From: JBCDBL01 sp039183635
GTDB lineage: Bacteria; Pseudomonadota; Alphaproteobacteria; Caulobacterales; Parvularculaceae
DNA: 56,417 nt
Direction of reading: 5' to 3'
Assembly: GCA_039183635.1 (NCBI GenBank)
Contig: JBCDBL010000007.1
Coordinates: 1-56,417 of the forward strand
The notes beneath the pieces are model-generated. The model was not told the origin of the DNA and made no database searches. It saw only the letters and a list, made by a program, of their open reading frames with translations. The translations under genes and the position numbers were made by a program. The stretch's first letter is position 1. Each line of letters begins with the position of its first letter. Below are positions 47,115 through 55,313 of the stretch, piece by piece.

Positions 47115-48275
47115 GTGGTGAGCGTTCGTCCAGCAATGTCACAATCGCCCGCTCTTGCGCGGGGCGCCAAGCCTATTCGGGTGATGGTGGTCGATGATTC
47201 GGCTGTCATTCGCGGGCTTGTGTCGTCCTGGGTTAAGAGCGAACCGGACCTTGAGGTCGCCGCAAGCTGTTTTAACGGTCTTGACGCTTTACGTCACATC
47301 CGTGCGTCGCGCGCCGAGGTGGTGGTTCTTGACATTGAGATGCCTGATATGGATGGGCTTACCGCGCTTCCAAAGCTTATTCAGGCCGCGCCCGGCGTCA
47401 AAATCGTCATGTCTTCGACATTGACGCAAAAGAACGCGGAAATCTCTATACGTGCTTTGTCGATGGGGGCTGCGGATTACATCCCGAAACCCCAAAGCAC
47501 TCAGGAAATAACAGCATCATCGGACTTTCGCGCCGATCTCATTGAAAAAGTGCGCACCCTTGGCGCGGCCAGCCGCGGCCTGCACGCACCTGCGCCGGCG
47601 CCCGGCCGGCCAGCTGCGCCGCGGCCTAAAACATCTTCCGCGGCCTGGACAAAAAGTTCAGGGGCCGTCAGCTTGCTTCGTCTACAGCCCCGACGACGTG
47701 AGATTATCGCCATCGGCTCCTCCACAGGCGGTCCCCAGGCTTTGTCAAAGGTTTTGGGCGATATCGGCAAACGCGTCTCCGTTCCCATACTTATCACCCA
47801 GCACATGCCGAAAATGTTCACCGCCATTCTTGCAGAACATATCTCCAAGTCCGCTGGCCGTCCTTGTGAAGAGGCCAAGGATGGAGAGACGATCTCGAAC
47901 GGACGGATTTATCTTGCGCCGGGCGACTTTCATATGCGCGTTGTCGATAAAGGCGGCCGGAAGTGTTTGCAGCTTTCCCAGGACCCGCCGATAAATTACT
48001 GCCGGCCTGCCGTTGATCCGATGTTTGAAAGTGTCGCCCAGCATTACGGCGCTAGCGCGTTGGGCGTGGTTCTGACCGGCATGGGCAATGACGGCGCCGA
48101 CGGCGGGCGACAAATTTCACAGGCCGGCGGGGCATTGATCGCACAAGATGAAGCGACCAGCGTCGTGTGGGGCATGCCCGGTGCGACTGCGCATACCGGC
48201 GCATGCCACAAGGTATCGCCGTTGGGCCAAGTTGGGGCGGACATAATAAACATAACGCAAGGAGTAGGCGGATGA
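47115..48275 (+). CDS. cheB: Chemotaxis methylesterase CheB
   Basis: Removes methyl groups from receptors and deamidates glutamines. The 386-residue protein has an N-terminal receiver (1-145) with phospho-acceptor Asp73 in VVLDIEMPDMDG, a proline-rich linker (155-185) and the esterase domain with catalytic Ser203 (IGSSTGGPQAL), His230 (LITQHMP) and Asp326 (TGMGNDGADG). GTG codons at 47115 and 47118 follow GAGG and one of them is the likely start; ATG 47136 is less well placed. It overlaps cheR by four bases. Confidence 0.94.
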   Translation: MVSVRPAMSQSPALARGAKPIRVMVVDDSAVIRGLVSSWVKSEPDLEVAASCFNGLDALRHIRASRAEVVVLDIEMPDMDGLTALPKLIQAAPGVKIVMSSTLTQKNAEISIRALSMGAADYIPKPQSTQEITASSDFRADLIEKVRTLGAASRGLHAPAPAPGRPAAPRPKTSSAAWTKSSGAVSLLRLQPRRREIIAIGSSTGGPQALSKVLGDIGKRVSVPILITQHMPKMFTAILAEHISKSAGRPCEEAKDGETISNGRIYLAPGDFHMRVVDKGGRKCLQLSQDPPINYCRPAVDPMFESVAQHYGASALGVVLTGMGNDGADGGRQISQAGGALIAQDEATSVVWGMPGATAHTGACHKVSPLGQVGADIINITQGVGG

Positions 48276-49111
48276 CACCGCAAGATCAAGAATTCCTGTC
48301 TGCGCTTATTAAAAAAGCTTCCGGGATCGTCATTACCCCCGACAAATCTTATCTGCTTGAGAATCGCTTAACGCCGATCGCAAGAGCTGAAGGTTTATCA
48401 TCTTTAGACGAATTGATATCGAAGCTGCGCCGAAGTCAAGACCGGGTCTTGTTCGAAAAAATCATCGATGCGATGACGACGAATGAGACGTTCTTCTTCC
48501 GCGACAAGACGCCTTTCACATTGATGGAAGAGGTTGTTCTGCCCCAGCTTGTTGAAAAGCGCGGCTCGAACGCGCGGGTGCGCATGTGGACGGCGGCTGC
48601 TTCTTCCGGGCAGGAGTTGTACTCTATCGCCATGCTGATGCGGGAAATGCAGCCTAAGCTCCAAGGTATGAAGGCTGAACTTATCGGTACGGATTTATCC
48701 AAGGAGATTATCGAAAAAGCTAAGGCTGGGCTCTACACCCAGTTTGAGGTGCAACGTGGTTTGCCGGTAAAGCTTTTGGTGAAGAATTTTCAAAAAGAAG
48801 GTGAGATGTGGCGCCTGAAGCCTGAGATTCGCGCCGCTGGCGAATTTAAAATATTGAACCTGTTAAGCGATTTCAGAACTTTGAGAACCTTCGATGTCAT
48901 CTTTTGCCGCAATGTTCTGATTTATTTCGATCCGCCCACAAAGCGGGACATCCTGGAACGTATCGCACGTCAACTTGCGCCCGACGGCTATCTTTTCCTC
49001 GGCGCATCTGAGACTGTCATGGGTATTACGGATGTGTTCCGTCCCGTAAAGGACTGTCGCGGACTTTATGAGTTGAACCCGGATAAGGTGAAGGGCCGCG
49101 CGGCCGCTTAA
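48272..49111 (+). CDS. cheR: Chemotaxis receptor methyltransferase CheR
   Basis: Methylates receptor glutamates using SAM, opposing CheB. The 279-residue protein has the helical N-terminal domain (about 1-75), the TNETFFFRD loop, the SAM motif in WTAAASSGQELYSIAML (variant of the usual ACSTGEEPYS), and DVIFCRNVLIYFD. The beta subdomain follows. The ATG overlaps the cheB stop and has AAGGAGT upstream. It ends the run cheA-cheW-cheY-cheB-cheR; cheD and receptor genes are not in this cluster. Confidence 0.94.
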   Translation: MTPQDQEFLSALIKKASGIVITPDKSYLLENRLTPIARAEGLSSLDELISKLRRSQDRVLFEKIIDAMTTNETFFFRDKTPFTLMEEVVLPQLVEKRGSNARVRMWTAAASSGQELYSIAMLMREMQPKLQGMKAELIGTDLSKEIIEKAKAGLYTQFEVQRGLPVKLLVKNFQKEGEMWRLKPEIRAAGEFKILNLLSDFRTLRTFDVIFCRNVLIYFDPPTKRDILERIARQLAPDGYLFLGASETVMGITDVFRPVKDCRGLYELNPDKVKGRAAA

Positions 49112-49463
49112 CCGCCCCTGTTCCGTATTGCGAGGCTTGCTAAGCTTCGCCTCCTGAATACCTTTCATGATCTAACGCTGGAACTGCGTCTGCACTGACG
49201 AGCGTTTTTCGGCCTGCCGGCGTTAGAGCGTGTCGTGTGAACCCGATTGAACGAGAGGTGCTCTCGCCACGCCTCTGCGCGACGGTGCGGTCGATCTAAA
49301 AACCCTCGCATGTGCCGGTTGTCGCTGATGCGGATGGCTCAAAGTAAGCCGCCGCGCCTGCGATTGATTATTATTATGTGTTGTATAACCGCCAGCCCGC
49401 TTGTGTATTTTTACGCGATTATATTTCCTTCCGATAAAACGCGCGATGGAAAAGGGGTGAAGA
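49112..49463. other. Spacer after the chemotaxis operon
   Basis: This 352-bp gap holds a fragment of the repeat family (49224-49266: TAGAGCGTGTCG, then CCCGATTGAACGAGAGG and GCTCTC) that corresponds to hairpin 2 of the family. No gene is seen. Confidence 0.55.
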
Positions 49464-50597
49464 ATGGCCATGAAAAAGGTGCTTTTAGCGTCTCTGGCAT
49501 TGATATCATGTGCGGCGGAAGATGACGTCGCCGGTCCTGCGGGAGAGCCTGGCTCGTCCAACGCAATGGTCACCGGAGCAGGGAACGTTGAGGTTTCAGG
49601 GGCCGAAGTAAAGGCTGAAAAGCGCGACGGCTGGTCTATCGGCAAAAGAGTTGTGCCGCCTCCAGCCGGTGCAAGCGATGTTTTGTATGATCATATCGCC
49701 GCACTTTCCAAGCCGAATGTAACGCTCCGCAGCATTGCGCCGCAAGCGCGTTGGCAATGGGATGCTCTTATTGCGACGGCGAAACCTCCATTTACAGAGG
49801 AGAGTTTGGAGCAGCAATTTAACGTTTCGATCGAGCAGGATACGGTCGGCGGCGTTAATGCGTATTGGGTGACGCCTGAGCGCATTGAAGAGGGGCGTGA
49901 AAATCATCTGTTTGTGTTGCTTCACGGTGGCGGCTACATCTTCGGCGCCGGCGTCGTGGGCGCCCAAGAGGCGGGCATTATCGCGGCGAATGCGGGTGTG
50001 AAAGCCATATCGATTGATTACCGCATGCCGCCTGAGCACCCTTTTCCGGCGGCGCTGGATGATGTGGCGGCTGTATATCGCGAGCTTCTTAAAAGCTATC
50101 GGCCAGAATCGATTGCAATGGGCGGAACGTCAGCAGGCAGCGGGCTTACTTTGGCGGGCGTCCACAAAATAAAATCCATGAACTTGCCAGTTCCAGGAGC
50201 GCTGTTCATTGGTACGCCATGGGCGGATATGACTAAAACCGGAGACACTTGGCATACAAATGAAGGTATTGACAGCATGCTCGTCACCCATAATGGACTG
50301 GGCGCGGCGATACCAAAACTCTATGCAAACGGCCGTGATTTGCGCGATCCGCTTATTTCTCCAGTCTATGGGGACTTTTCGGGATTTCCTCCGTCTTATC
50401 TTGTCACCGGCACGCGCGATGTTTTGCTGAGCGATACCGTCCGGACGCATCGGAAGATGCGTGAAGCGGGCGTCATAGCCGACTTAAATGTTTTTGAAGG
50501 CATGTCGCATGGCGAGTACCAACTTCTCTTGGATTCACCGGAAAGCAAGCAGGCTTACGGTGGATGGTCTGACTTTATGAAAGAGCACCTTGAATAG
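49464..50597 (+). CDS. Alpha/beta hydrolase, hormone-sensitive lipase family esterase, lipoprotein-type signal
   Basis: A 377-residue serine hydrolase of the HSL (GDXG) family. An N-terminal signal with lipobox-like LALISC puts the mature protein on the envelope. The oxyanion motif HGGGYIFG lies near 153-160, the nucleophile elbow GTSAGSG near 220, and the later Asp (YLVTGTRDVLLSD) and His (FEGMSHGEYQ) complete the triad. It hydrolyses small esters or lactones; the substrate is not evident. It has no operon partner. The region just after the signal (DVAGPAGEPGSSNAM) is low-complexity. Confidence 0.82.
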   Translation: MAMKKVLLASLALISCAAEDDVAGPAGEPGSSNAMVTGAGNVEVSGAEVKAEKRDGWSIGKRVVPPPAGASDVLYDHIAALSKPNVTLRSIAPQARWQWDALIATAKPPFTEESLEQQFNVSIEQDTVGGVNAYWVTPERIEEGRENHLFVLLHGGGYIFGAGVVGAQEAGIIAANAGVKAISIDYRMPPEHPFPAALDDVAAVYRELLKSYRPESIAMGGTSAGSGLTLAGVHKIKSMNLPVPGALFIGTPWADMTKTGDTWHTNEGIDSMLVTHNGLGAAIPKLYANGRDLRDPLISPVYGDFSGFPPSYLVTGTRDVLLSDTVRTHRKMREAGVIADLNVFEGMSHGEYQLLLDSPESKQAYGGWSDFMKEHLE

Positions 50598-50634
50598 AGC
50601 TTGCAATCGGTATCTGAAGAAACTTAGAGCCGTT

Positions 50635-51246
50635 TCACTTTGACGCTGCATTCCGGTTAAGGTCGCGTTCCAATGTCGGCAATGAAGCGGCTGACTTTTT
50701 AAAGGCCAGGGCGAAGCCTGTGTCTGTGTGGCGAACGACGGCGCCGATCATGCGGCCAACCTGCACCTCCGCGCCGACGCGCGGCCGCTGTGCGCTTTCC
50801 ACAGAAACTCCAGATACGGACATATCGATAACGCGGCACGAGACGATCTCGCCGCCGGGGAATTTACAACATGATTGCGTGTCTTCCGGCGTATATCGTT
50901 GCGCGTTGCGCGCGCTCATTGGCGCGACGCTGTCCGTCTGCGCTGTGCCTGTCAGCTTTTCCTCAAGGCGTTCTTCGCGCCTTGCTGTTTGGTCGAAGGC
51001 GATGGCGAAGCCGTCGCTTGTCACCCGGACGATGCGTCCGACAAAGCGGTCAAGCTCGTCGACATAAGCGATGACCGTGTCGCCGATACAGACCTCCGCG
51101 TCGCTTTTCAAAAGGAACCCGCTGGCGGAGATGTCCACCAGTTCGCCGGAGTGTTCTTGATCTGCGTTCAGTAAGAACCGCACGCCCATGGTCAGACGCA
51201 CCCGTTTGCGCCGGCGTCGGTCTTTAAATGCAGAGGCCTCCGTCAT
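50635..51246 (-). CDS. Double PilZ-domain protein
   Basis: A 203-residue cytosolic protein made of two PilZ domains. The first has the c-di-GMP signature: RRRKRVRLTMGVRF (the RxxxR region) and ELVDISASGFLL (DxSxxG). The second, around residues 105-190, keeps RVIDMSVSGVSVES but its arginine motif (AQRYTP) is weaker. Two PilZ domains in tandem occur in proteins controlling motility or exopolysaccharide. Location a few kilobases from chemotaxis and flagellin genes makes motility control a fair guess. The start ATG at 51246 lies before an unrelated spacer. Confidence 0.82.
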   Translation of the reverse strand: MTEASAFKDRRRRKRVRLTMGVRFLLNADQEHSGELVDISASGFLLKSDAEVCIGDTVIAYVDELDRFVGRIVRVTSDGFAIAFDQTARREERLEEKLTGTAQTDSVAPMSARNAQRYTPEDTQSCCKFPGGEIVSCRVIDMSVSGVSVESAQRPRVGAEVQVGRMIGAVVRHTDTGFALAFKKSAASLPTLERDLNRNAASK

Positions 51247-51301
51247 AACGCCATCATGACGCGAAATACTTATCGGAGACTTTATGAAGCGCGAACAGTC
51301 A

Positions 51302-51324
51302 AACCTGTTCTGTTAAGGAACAGG
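51302..51324. terminator. Inverted repeat after a lipoprotein gene
   Basis: ACCTGTTC (51302-51309) and GAACAGGT (51317-51324) pair over eight bases, seven bases downstream (on minus) of the lipoprotein stop. TTT follows the stem on minus, a weak terminator signal. Confidence 0.4.
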
Positions 51325-51330
51325 TGAGAA

Positions 51331-51870
51331 TTATGACGCAGCGTCAATCGCGCGGAGATACCCTTTGAGGTAATAGCTTGGGGTTTCGATCACCACCGGC
51401 GCGCCTTTGCGCGCGACGATGCGGTAGCGCAGGGACTCCTTACGCCGTACATGGCGCTTCAGCTCCTTGTGGGCGACGGGAAGTCCGACATGTTCCTCCC
51501 ACATGCAAGGCGCTGAGGACGTCGCGCCGGTCGGGCAGTCGAGGTCTTGCTCCAAAACTTTAATTTCCGCCGGCTTGCCGCCGGGATAGTCGGCGTATTG
51601 ATATTCCCGGGCTTCGCCTTCGTAGTTCACGCGCACATAAAGTTGGTGGGTGAAACGGTCGGTTTTCACATCATACCAGGAGCGTATCAGCATCCAGCCG
51701 TCCGCGCCGCCGATAGGATGGCGGGGGCCTTCGAACCGCGTGAAGTGGTCGAATTCCGTTTTGGTCCGCTCAACGCCGCCGGCAACCTCAGCGATGCGGG
51801 GGTCCTCCGGCGGCTTGGACGCGCAGGCCGCCAACGTGAATACAACAAACAAAGCCGCAATGCGTGTCAT
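51331..51870 (-). CDS. Hypothetical lipoprotein, 179 aa
   Basis: An exported lipoprotein of unknown function. MTRIAALFVVFTLAAC gives a signal and lipobox LAAC at residues 13-16. The mature domain has two cysteines (LDCPTG, APCMW) and repeating beta-type stretches (HQLYVRVNYEGEAREYQY, RYRIVARKGAPVVIETPS). It contains no known motif I can name. I chose ATG 51870 over upstream in-frame starts because only this gives a lipoprotein signal. Sixty bases upstream, a near-perfect CtrA-type box (51930-51948) overlaps the probable promoter, so cell-cycle control is possible. Confidence 0.6.
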   Translation of the reverse strand: MTRIAALFVVFTLAACASKPPEDPRIAEVAGGVERTKTEFDHFTRFEGPRHPIGGADGWMLIRSWYDVKTDRFTHQLYVRVNYEGEAREYQYADYPGGKPAEIKVLEQDLDCPTGATSSAPCMWEEHVGLPVAHKELKRHVRRKESLRYRIVARKGAPVVIETPSYYLKGYLRAIDAAS

Positions 51871-51929
51871 AACAAAACACCCCTCACATTCCATAATCGC
51901 CCCAACGATACAGGAACCATGCCAGATTG

Positions 51930-51948
51930 TTAGGCGTTCGTTAACCAT
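51930..51948 (-). promoter_or_regulatory. Near-perfect CtrA-type box with TTAACCAT
   Basis: TTAG (51930-51933), seven bases, then TTAACCAT (51941-51948). One mismatch from TTAA-N7-TTAA. It stands upstream of the lipoprotein gene on minus. CtrA binding is inferred. Confidence 0.4.
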
Positions 51949-52081
51949 GTTTTCGGGACAAAGACGGCTAGAGCTCTGTGCGATTGATCAAAAGCGCCTG
52001 CGGCTCAACATCCGCAGATTTCACGTATTGCGCCGGGCGGCTCGCGAACAACCGGTTTCGATCTTCCCGCCGGGCGCGCTG

Positions 52082-53395
52082 CTATGCCGGAATGCGCAGC
52101 ATGGCGCGCAATCCCCCGAGCTTGGAGGGGGTCAGGACCACGTCGCCGCCATGGCTGCGGGCGGTGTCCCGGGCGACGGCGAGGCCGAGGCCGACCCCGC
52201 TCTTGTTCTGGTTGCGCGCCTCATCCAGACGGTTGAAGGGCTTGAACGCCTCCTCGTAGAGCTCAGGCGCAATTCCTGGTCCATTGTCGTCAACGGCGAT
52301 GTCGAACGCATCGCCTGAGCGTATTGCGGTCAGGCGCACATGCTGGGCGTGGGCGAGGGCGTTGGAGACGAGATTGGTGACGGCCCGTTTCAGGGCGTTG
52401 CGTCGGATGGCGACGGTGAGCTCCGGTTCCGTCACGATCTCAAGGGTGCGCCCAGCGCGCTCGGTCTCCTGGCGGATCTCCTCCACAAAGTCGTTGAGGT
52501 CGACGATCTCGGGCTCCTCGGCGCCTTGGCCGCGGGCGAAGGCGAGGTATTCTTCCAGCATCCGCTCCATTTCATCGACATCGGATTTCAGGGCGGCGAC
52601 GTCTTCGTTCTCCTCAATCATGGCCAGAGCAAGCTTCATCCGGGTGAGGGGGGTGCGCAAATCATGTCCAACGCCGGCAAGAAGGGAGGTGCGCTGATGA
52701 ATGTGCCGCCTGATGCGCGAACGCATGCCGATAAACGCCCGGGCCGCCTGGCGTACTTCTGCAGCGCCGGCGGGTCGAAACTCCGGCGCATCGCGCCCGC
52801 GCCCGAACGCCTCCGCAGCATGGGCGAGGCGTTGAATAGGACGCACCTGATTGCGCAGAAACACAAGCGCGATGGACACAAGCGTAATGGTTGCGACAAT
52901 CAAGCCGAGCAGAAAGATATGGCCATTGGTGGCGAACACACGCTCGCGCAACGCAAAAATGCTGATTACGCCATCGTCGATCTTGACCTGAACCTCCACA
53001 TAATCCGGATACCGTGTGGTGTCGAACCAGAAGGGTTCTGCGATGCGCGCTGAGAGCTCCCGCCGCAGGGTTCTGTCAAGCCCGGCGTAGAACGAGCGGT
53101 TAACGCCCGTGGGCAGTTCGCGTTCCGGGCGGAAGCGGATCGAAAGATCCATCTGCTCTTTGGCGATGACGGACAAATCATCAAAGGACATGCCGCCCTC
53201 TGACATTTTATGTATGTCAATCAGTGTTGCGATCTCTCCAGCCACGCCCGCGGCGAGGTTCGCCGTCACCTCTTCCCAATGCCGGTCAAAAAAGACGTAG
53301 GTCACCACCGACTGCATCAGCAAGATCGGCAAAACGATGATAAGAAACGCCCGACCGTAGAGGCTTTTCGGCAGATATTTCTTAATGAACGTCAT
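52082..53395 (-). CDS. EnvZ-like sensor histidine kinase
   Basis: A 437-residue membrane kinase. Transmembrane helices at about 14-36 and 158-180 frame a periplasmic sensor; HAMP follows, then the H-box AGVGHDLRTPLTRMKL with His244, matching EnvZ. The ATPase part has NLVSNALAHA, DDNGPGIAPE and GVGLGLAVARD. It should phosphorylate the OmpR-like regulator encoded upstream. The two genes are on the same strand but 372 bp apart, unlike the usual tight ompR-envZ pair. The signal is probably osmotic or envelope-related by homology; that is not shown. Confidence 0.88.
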   Translation of the reverse strand: MTFIKKYLPKSLYGRAFLIIVLPILLMQSVVTYVFFDRHWEEVTANLAAGVAGEIATLIDIHKMSEGGMSFDDLSVIAKEQMDLSIRFRPERELPTGVNRSFYAGLDRTLRRELSARIAEPFWFDTTRYPDYVEVQVKIDDGVISIFALRERVFATNGHIFLLGLIVATITLVSIALVFLRNQVRPIQRLAHAAEAFGRGRDAPEFRPAGAAEVRQAARAFIGMRSRIRRHIHQRTSLLAGVGHDLRTPLTRMKLALAMIEENEDVAALKSDVDEMERMLEEYLAFARGQGAEEPEIVDLNDFVEEIRQETERAGRTLEIVTEPELTVAIRRNALKRAVTNLVSNALAHAQHVRLTAIRSGDAFDIAVDDNGPGIAPELYEEAFKPFNRLDEARNQNKSGVGLGLAVARDTARSHGGDVVLTPSKLGGLRAMLRIPA

Positions 53396-53767
53396 GCCGG
53401 CTTAAGGCGTTGTGTAATGAATTTGTATTGAAAACATAGAATACGTCTCTCGTCACCTCTGGCGGGAAAGTCGATTTCATATGGGCTTGAACTTCCTTCC
53501 AATCTTCGTGCGTCATCCCAGCGAAAGCGGGGGCCCAGGGGTTGCATGGCGCGGTTTCGTCGTTTGGTCTCTGGATTCTGTATTTTATCCGTATGGGGAT
53601 GTAATGCTTGATGAAAATATTTGACCGCATACACGCTCCTTTTTCCTCCAACATGGGAAGGAAGCAGAGGCTGGCCAACATTAAAAGGCGGTTCAGGTAT
53701 GGGAAAACGTTGGTCCATGTTTTTCGACTGGATCTCTAAAACAACACAAAAATACGTTCCCTGACCA
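53396..53767. other. Spacer between the OmpR- and EnvZ-like genes, with a dispersed repeat
   Basis: A 372-bp spacer splits the two-component pair. It carries GCGTCATCCCAGCGAAAGCG followed by GGGGCCCAGGGG (from 53511), a string widely repeated in alphaproteobacterial intergenic regions. No gene is evident. The kinase promoter may lie here. Confidence 0.5.
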
Positions 53768-54487
53768 TCAGTCCGGCATCAGCACGTAGCCGACGCCCCG
53801 CACCGTTTGCAGGTAGATCGGCGCGCGGGGGTCTGGTTCGATTTTTTTGCGCACCCGCGTCACCTGAACGTCGACGGAACGCTCCAGCGCTGCGGACGTG
53901 CGCCGGGACAGCTCCAGCCGCGATACCGGCTTGCCGGGCGTTTCAGCGAGTGCGCGCAAAAGGCTGAGCTCGGAGGAGGTGAGCTTGACGAGATCGCCGT
54001 CGCACCGCAACTCGCCGCGGGCGGTGTTAAAACTGCTTGCGCCGAAGGTGAGCTCCGTTGGCGGCGGAGGCGGCGTCGTTCGTCGCAAGAGGGCGTTGAT
54101 GCGTAAAAGCAGCTCTCGCGGTTCGAACGGTTTGGCGAGATAATCGTCCGCGCCGCGCTCAAGTCCTTCAATACGATCTTCGGGCAGGCCGCGGGCGGTG
54201 AGCAGCAAAATCGGAACGTCGGACCGCGCATCGCGCAAAGACTGTGTCAATTCCAGCCCGGTTTCTCCCGGCATCATGATATCCAGCACCATGAGATCGA
54301 AGGCGATGCCGCGCATCTTCTCCCGCGCTTCCTGGGCGTTCGCTGCGACTGTGACGCGGCAGCCATTATCCACGAGATATTTTTTTAAAAGCTCCCGTAT
54401 GCGGTCGTCATCGTCCACCACCAATAGGTGGGGCGCCTGGTCTGAGGCGGTGATTATGGCGTCGGCTGTGTCGGACAGGGCGGTCAC
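53768..54487 (-). CDS. OmpR-like response regulator
   Basis: A 239-residue response regulator. The receiver (about 20-135) has Asp25-28 acidic cluster (VVDDDD), phospho-acceptor Asp69 (LMVLDIMMPGETG) and Lys in YLAKPFEP. The C-terminal winged helix has VKLTSSELSLLRAL, LSRRTSAALERSVDVQVTRVRKKIE and TVRGVGYVL. I chose GTG 54487, with AAGGA upstream, over ATG 54541, which gives an untypical N-terminus; both are possible. Paired with the EnvZ-like kinase downstream. Targets are probably porin or envelope genes. Confidence 0.88.
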   Translation of the reverse strand: MTALSDTADAIITASDQAPHLLVVDDDDRIRELLKKYLVDNGCRVTVAANAQEAREKMRGIAFDLMVLDIMMPGETGLELTQSLRDARSDVPILLLTARGLPEDRIEGLERGADDYLAKPFEPRELLLRINALLRRTTPPPPPTELTFGASSFNTARGELRCDGDLVKLTSSELSLLRALAETPGKPVSRLELSRRTSAALERSVDVQVTRVRKKIEPDPRAPIYLQTVRGVGYVLMPD

Positions 54488-54634
54488 GCAGACGTGTTCC
54501 TTCTTGCATCGAAGCGTGAGCGGAAAGGACACATATTGCACATGCGCTGGCGATAACCGTCAAGCGCTATGAGGCATGCGCCGGAAAGCCGCGTTGGCGA
54601 CCGCTTCGACGCTGTAATGATAAGGAGCCCCGTT

Positions 54635-55195
54635 ATGATCGATTTCCCACTACACACCACCGATACCGCCCCTGACGCCTCACGCCCTGTGCTTGAGGGC
54701 GTGCAGAACAAATACGGCTTTGCGCCGAACCTGTTTAAGGTTTTCGCCGAAGCTCCTGCGACCATACAGGCTTACGCGCAACTGTCCGATGCGTTTCAAA
54801 AAACAAGCCTGTCGGCGACAGAGCAGCAGGTGGTGCTCTTAACGGCGAGCTTGCTTAACGAGTGTAACTACTGCATGGCCGCCCATTCGACCGTGGCGAA
54901 AGGCGCCGGCGTTCCCGACGACATTTTGACCGCTTTGCGCGACGCAGAGCCGTTGCCGGATGCAAAACTGGACGCCCTGCGCAAATTCACGGCGGTTATC
55001 GTGCAAAAGCGCGGGTGGGCGTCCGAGGAGGATATCGACGCCTTTGTGTCTGCCGGTTACGGCAAGGGGGCGATTTTGGAGGTGATCACGGGCGTCGCTC
55101 TGAAGACCATCTCCAACTACACAAACCATATCGCCGAGACCCCTGTGGATGACGCCTTCGCCGGTCAAACCTGGATCGCGCCATCGAAACGTTGA
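54635..55195 (+). CDS. Carboxymuconolactone decarboxylase/AhpD-like protein
   Basis: A 186-residue AhpD-like protein. The redox motif CNYCMAAHS gives Cys77, Cys80 and His84, the CXXC plus histidine of alkylhydroperoxidase AhpD. It likely uses the cysteine pair in peroxide or thiol chemistry in the cytosol. AAGGAG precedes ATG 54635; frames upstream are not similar to the family. It ends at a strong intrinsic terminator, so it is a single-gene unit. The partner AhpC is not in the window. Confidence 0.85.
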   Translation: MIDFPLHTTDTAPDASRPVLEGVQNKYGFAPNLFKVFAEAPATIQAYAQLSDAFQKTSLSATEQQVVLLTASLLNECNYCMAAHSTVAKGAGVPDDILTALRDAEPLPDAKLDALRKFTAVIVQKRGWASEEDIDAFVSAGYGKGAILEVITGVALKTISNYTNHIAETPVDDAFAGQTWIAPSKR

Positions 55196-55226
55196 CGTCG
55201 CGCTGAAAATATTGCTTTTAGGGAAG

Positions 55227-55260
55227 CCCGCCGCGTCTTATGCGACGCGGCGGGTTTTTT
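55227..55260 (+). terminator. Strong intrinsic terminator
   Basis: CCCGCCGCGTC (55227-55237) pairs with GACGCGGCGGG (55244-55254) across a six-base loop, then six thymines (55255-55260). It ends the AhpD-like gene. Confidence 0.9.
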
Positions 55261-55313
55261 GCATCAAAATACTGAGATACGACGATAAACAAAAAAGGAA
55301 GGGGGCGCACGCC

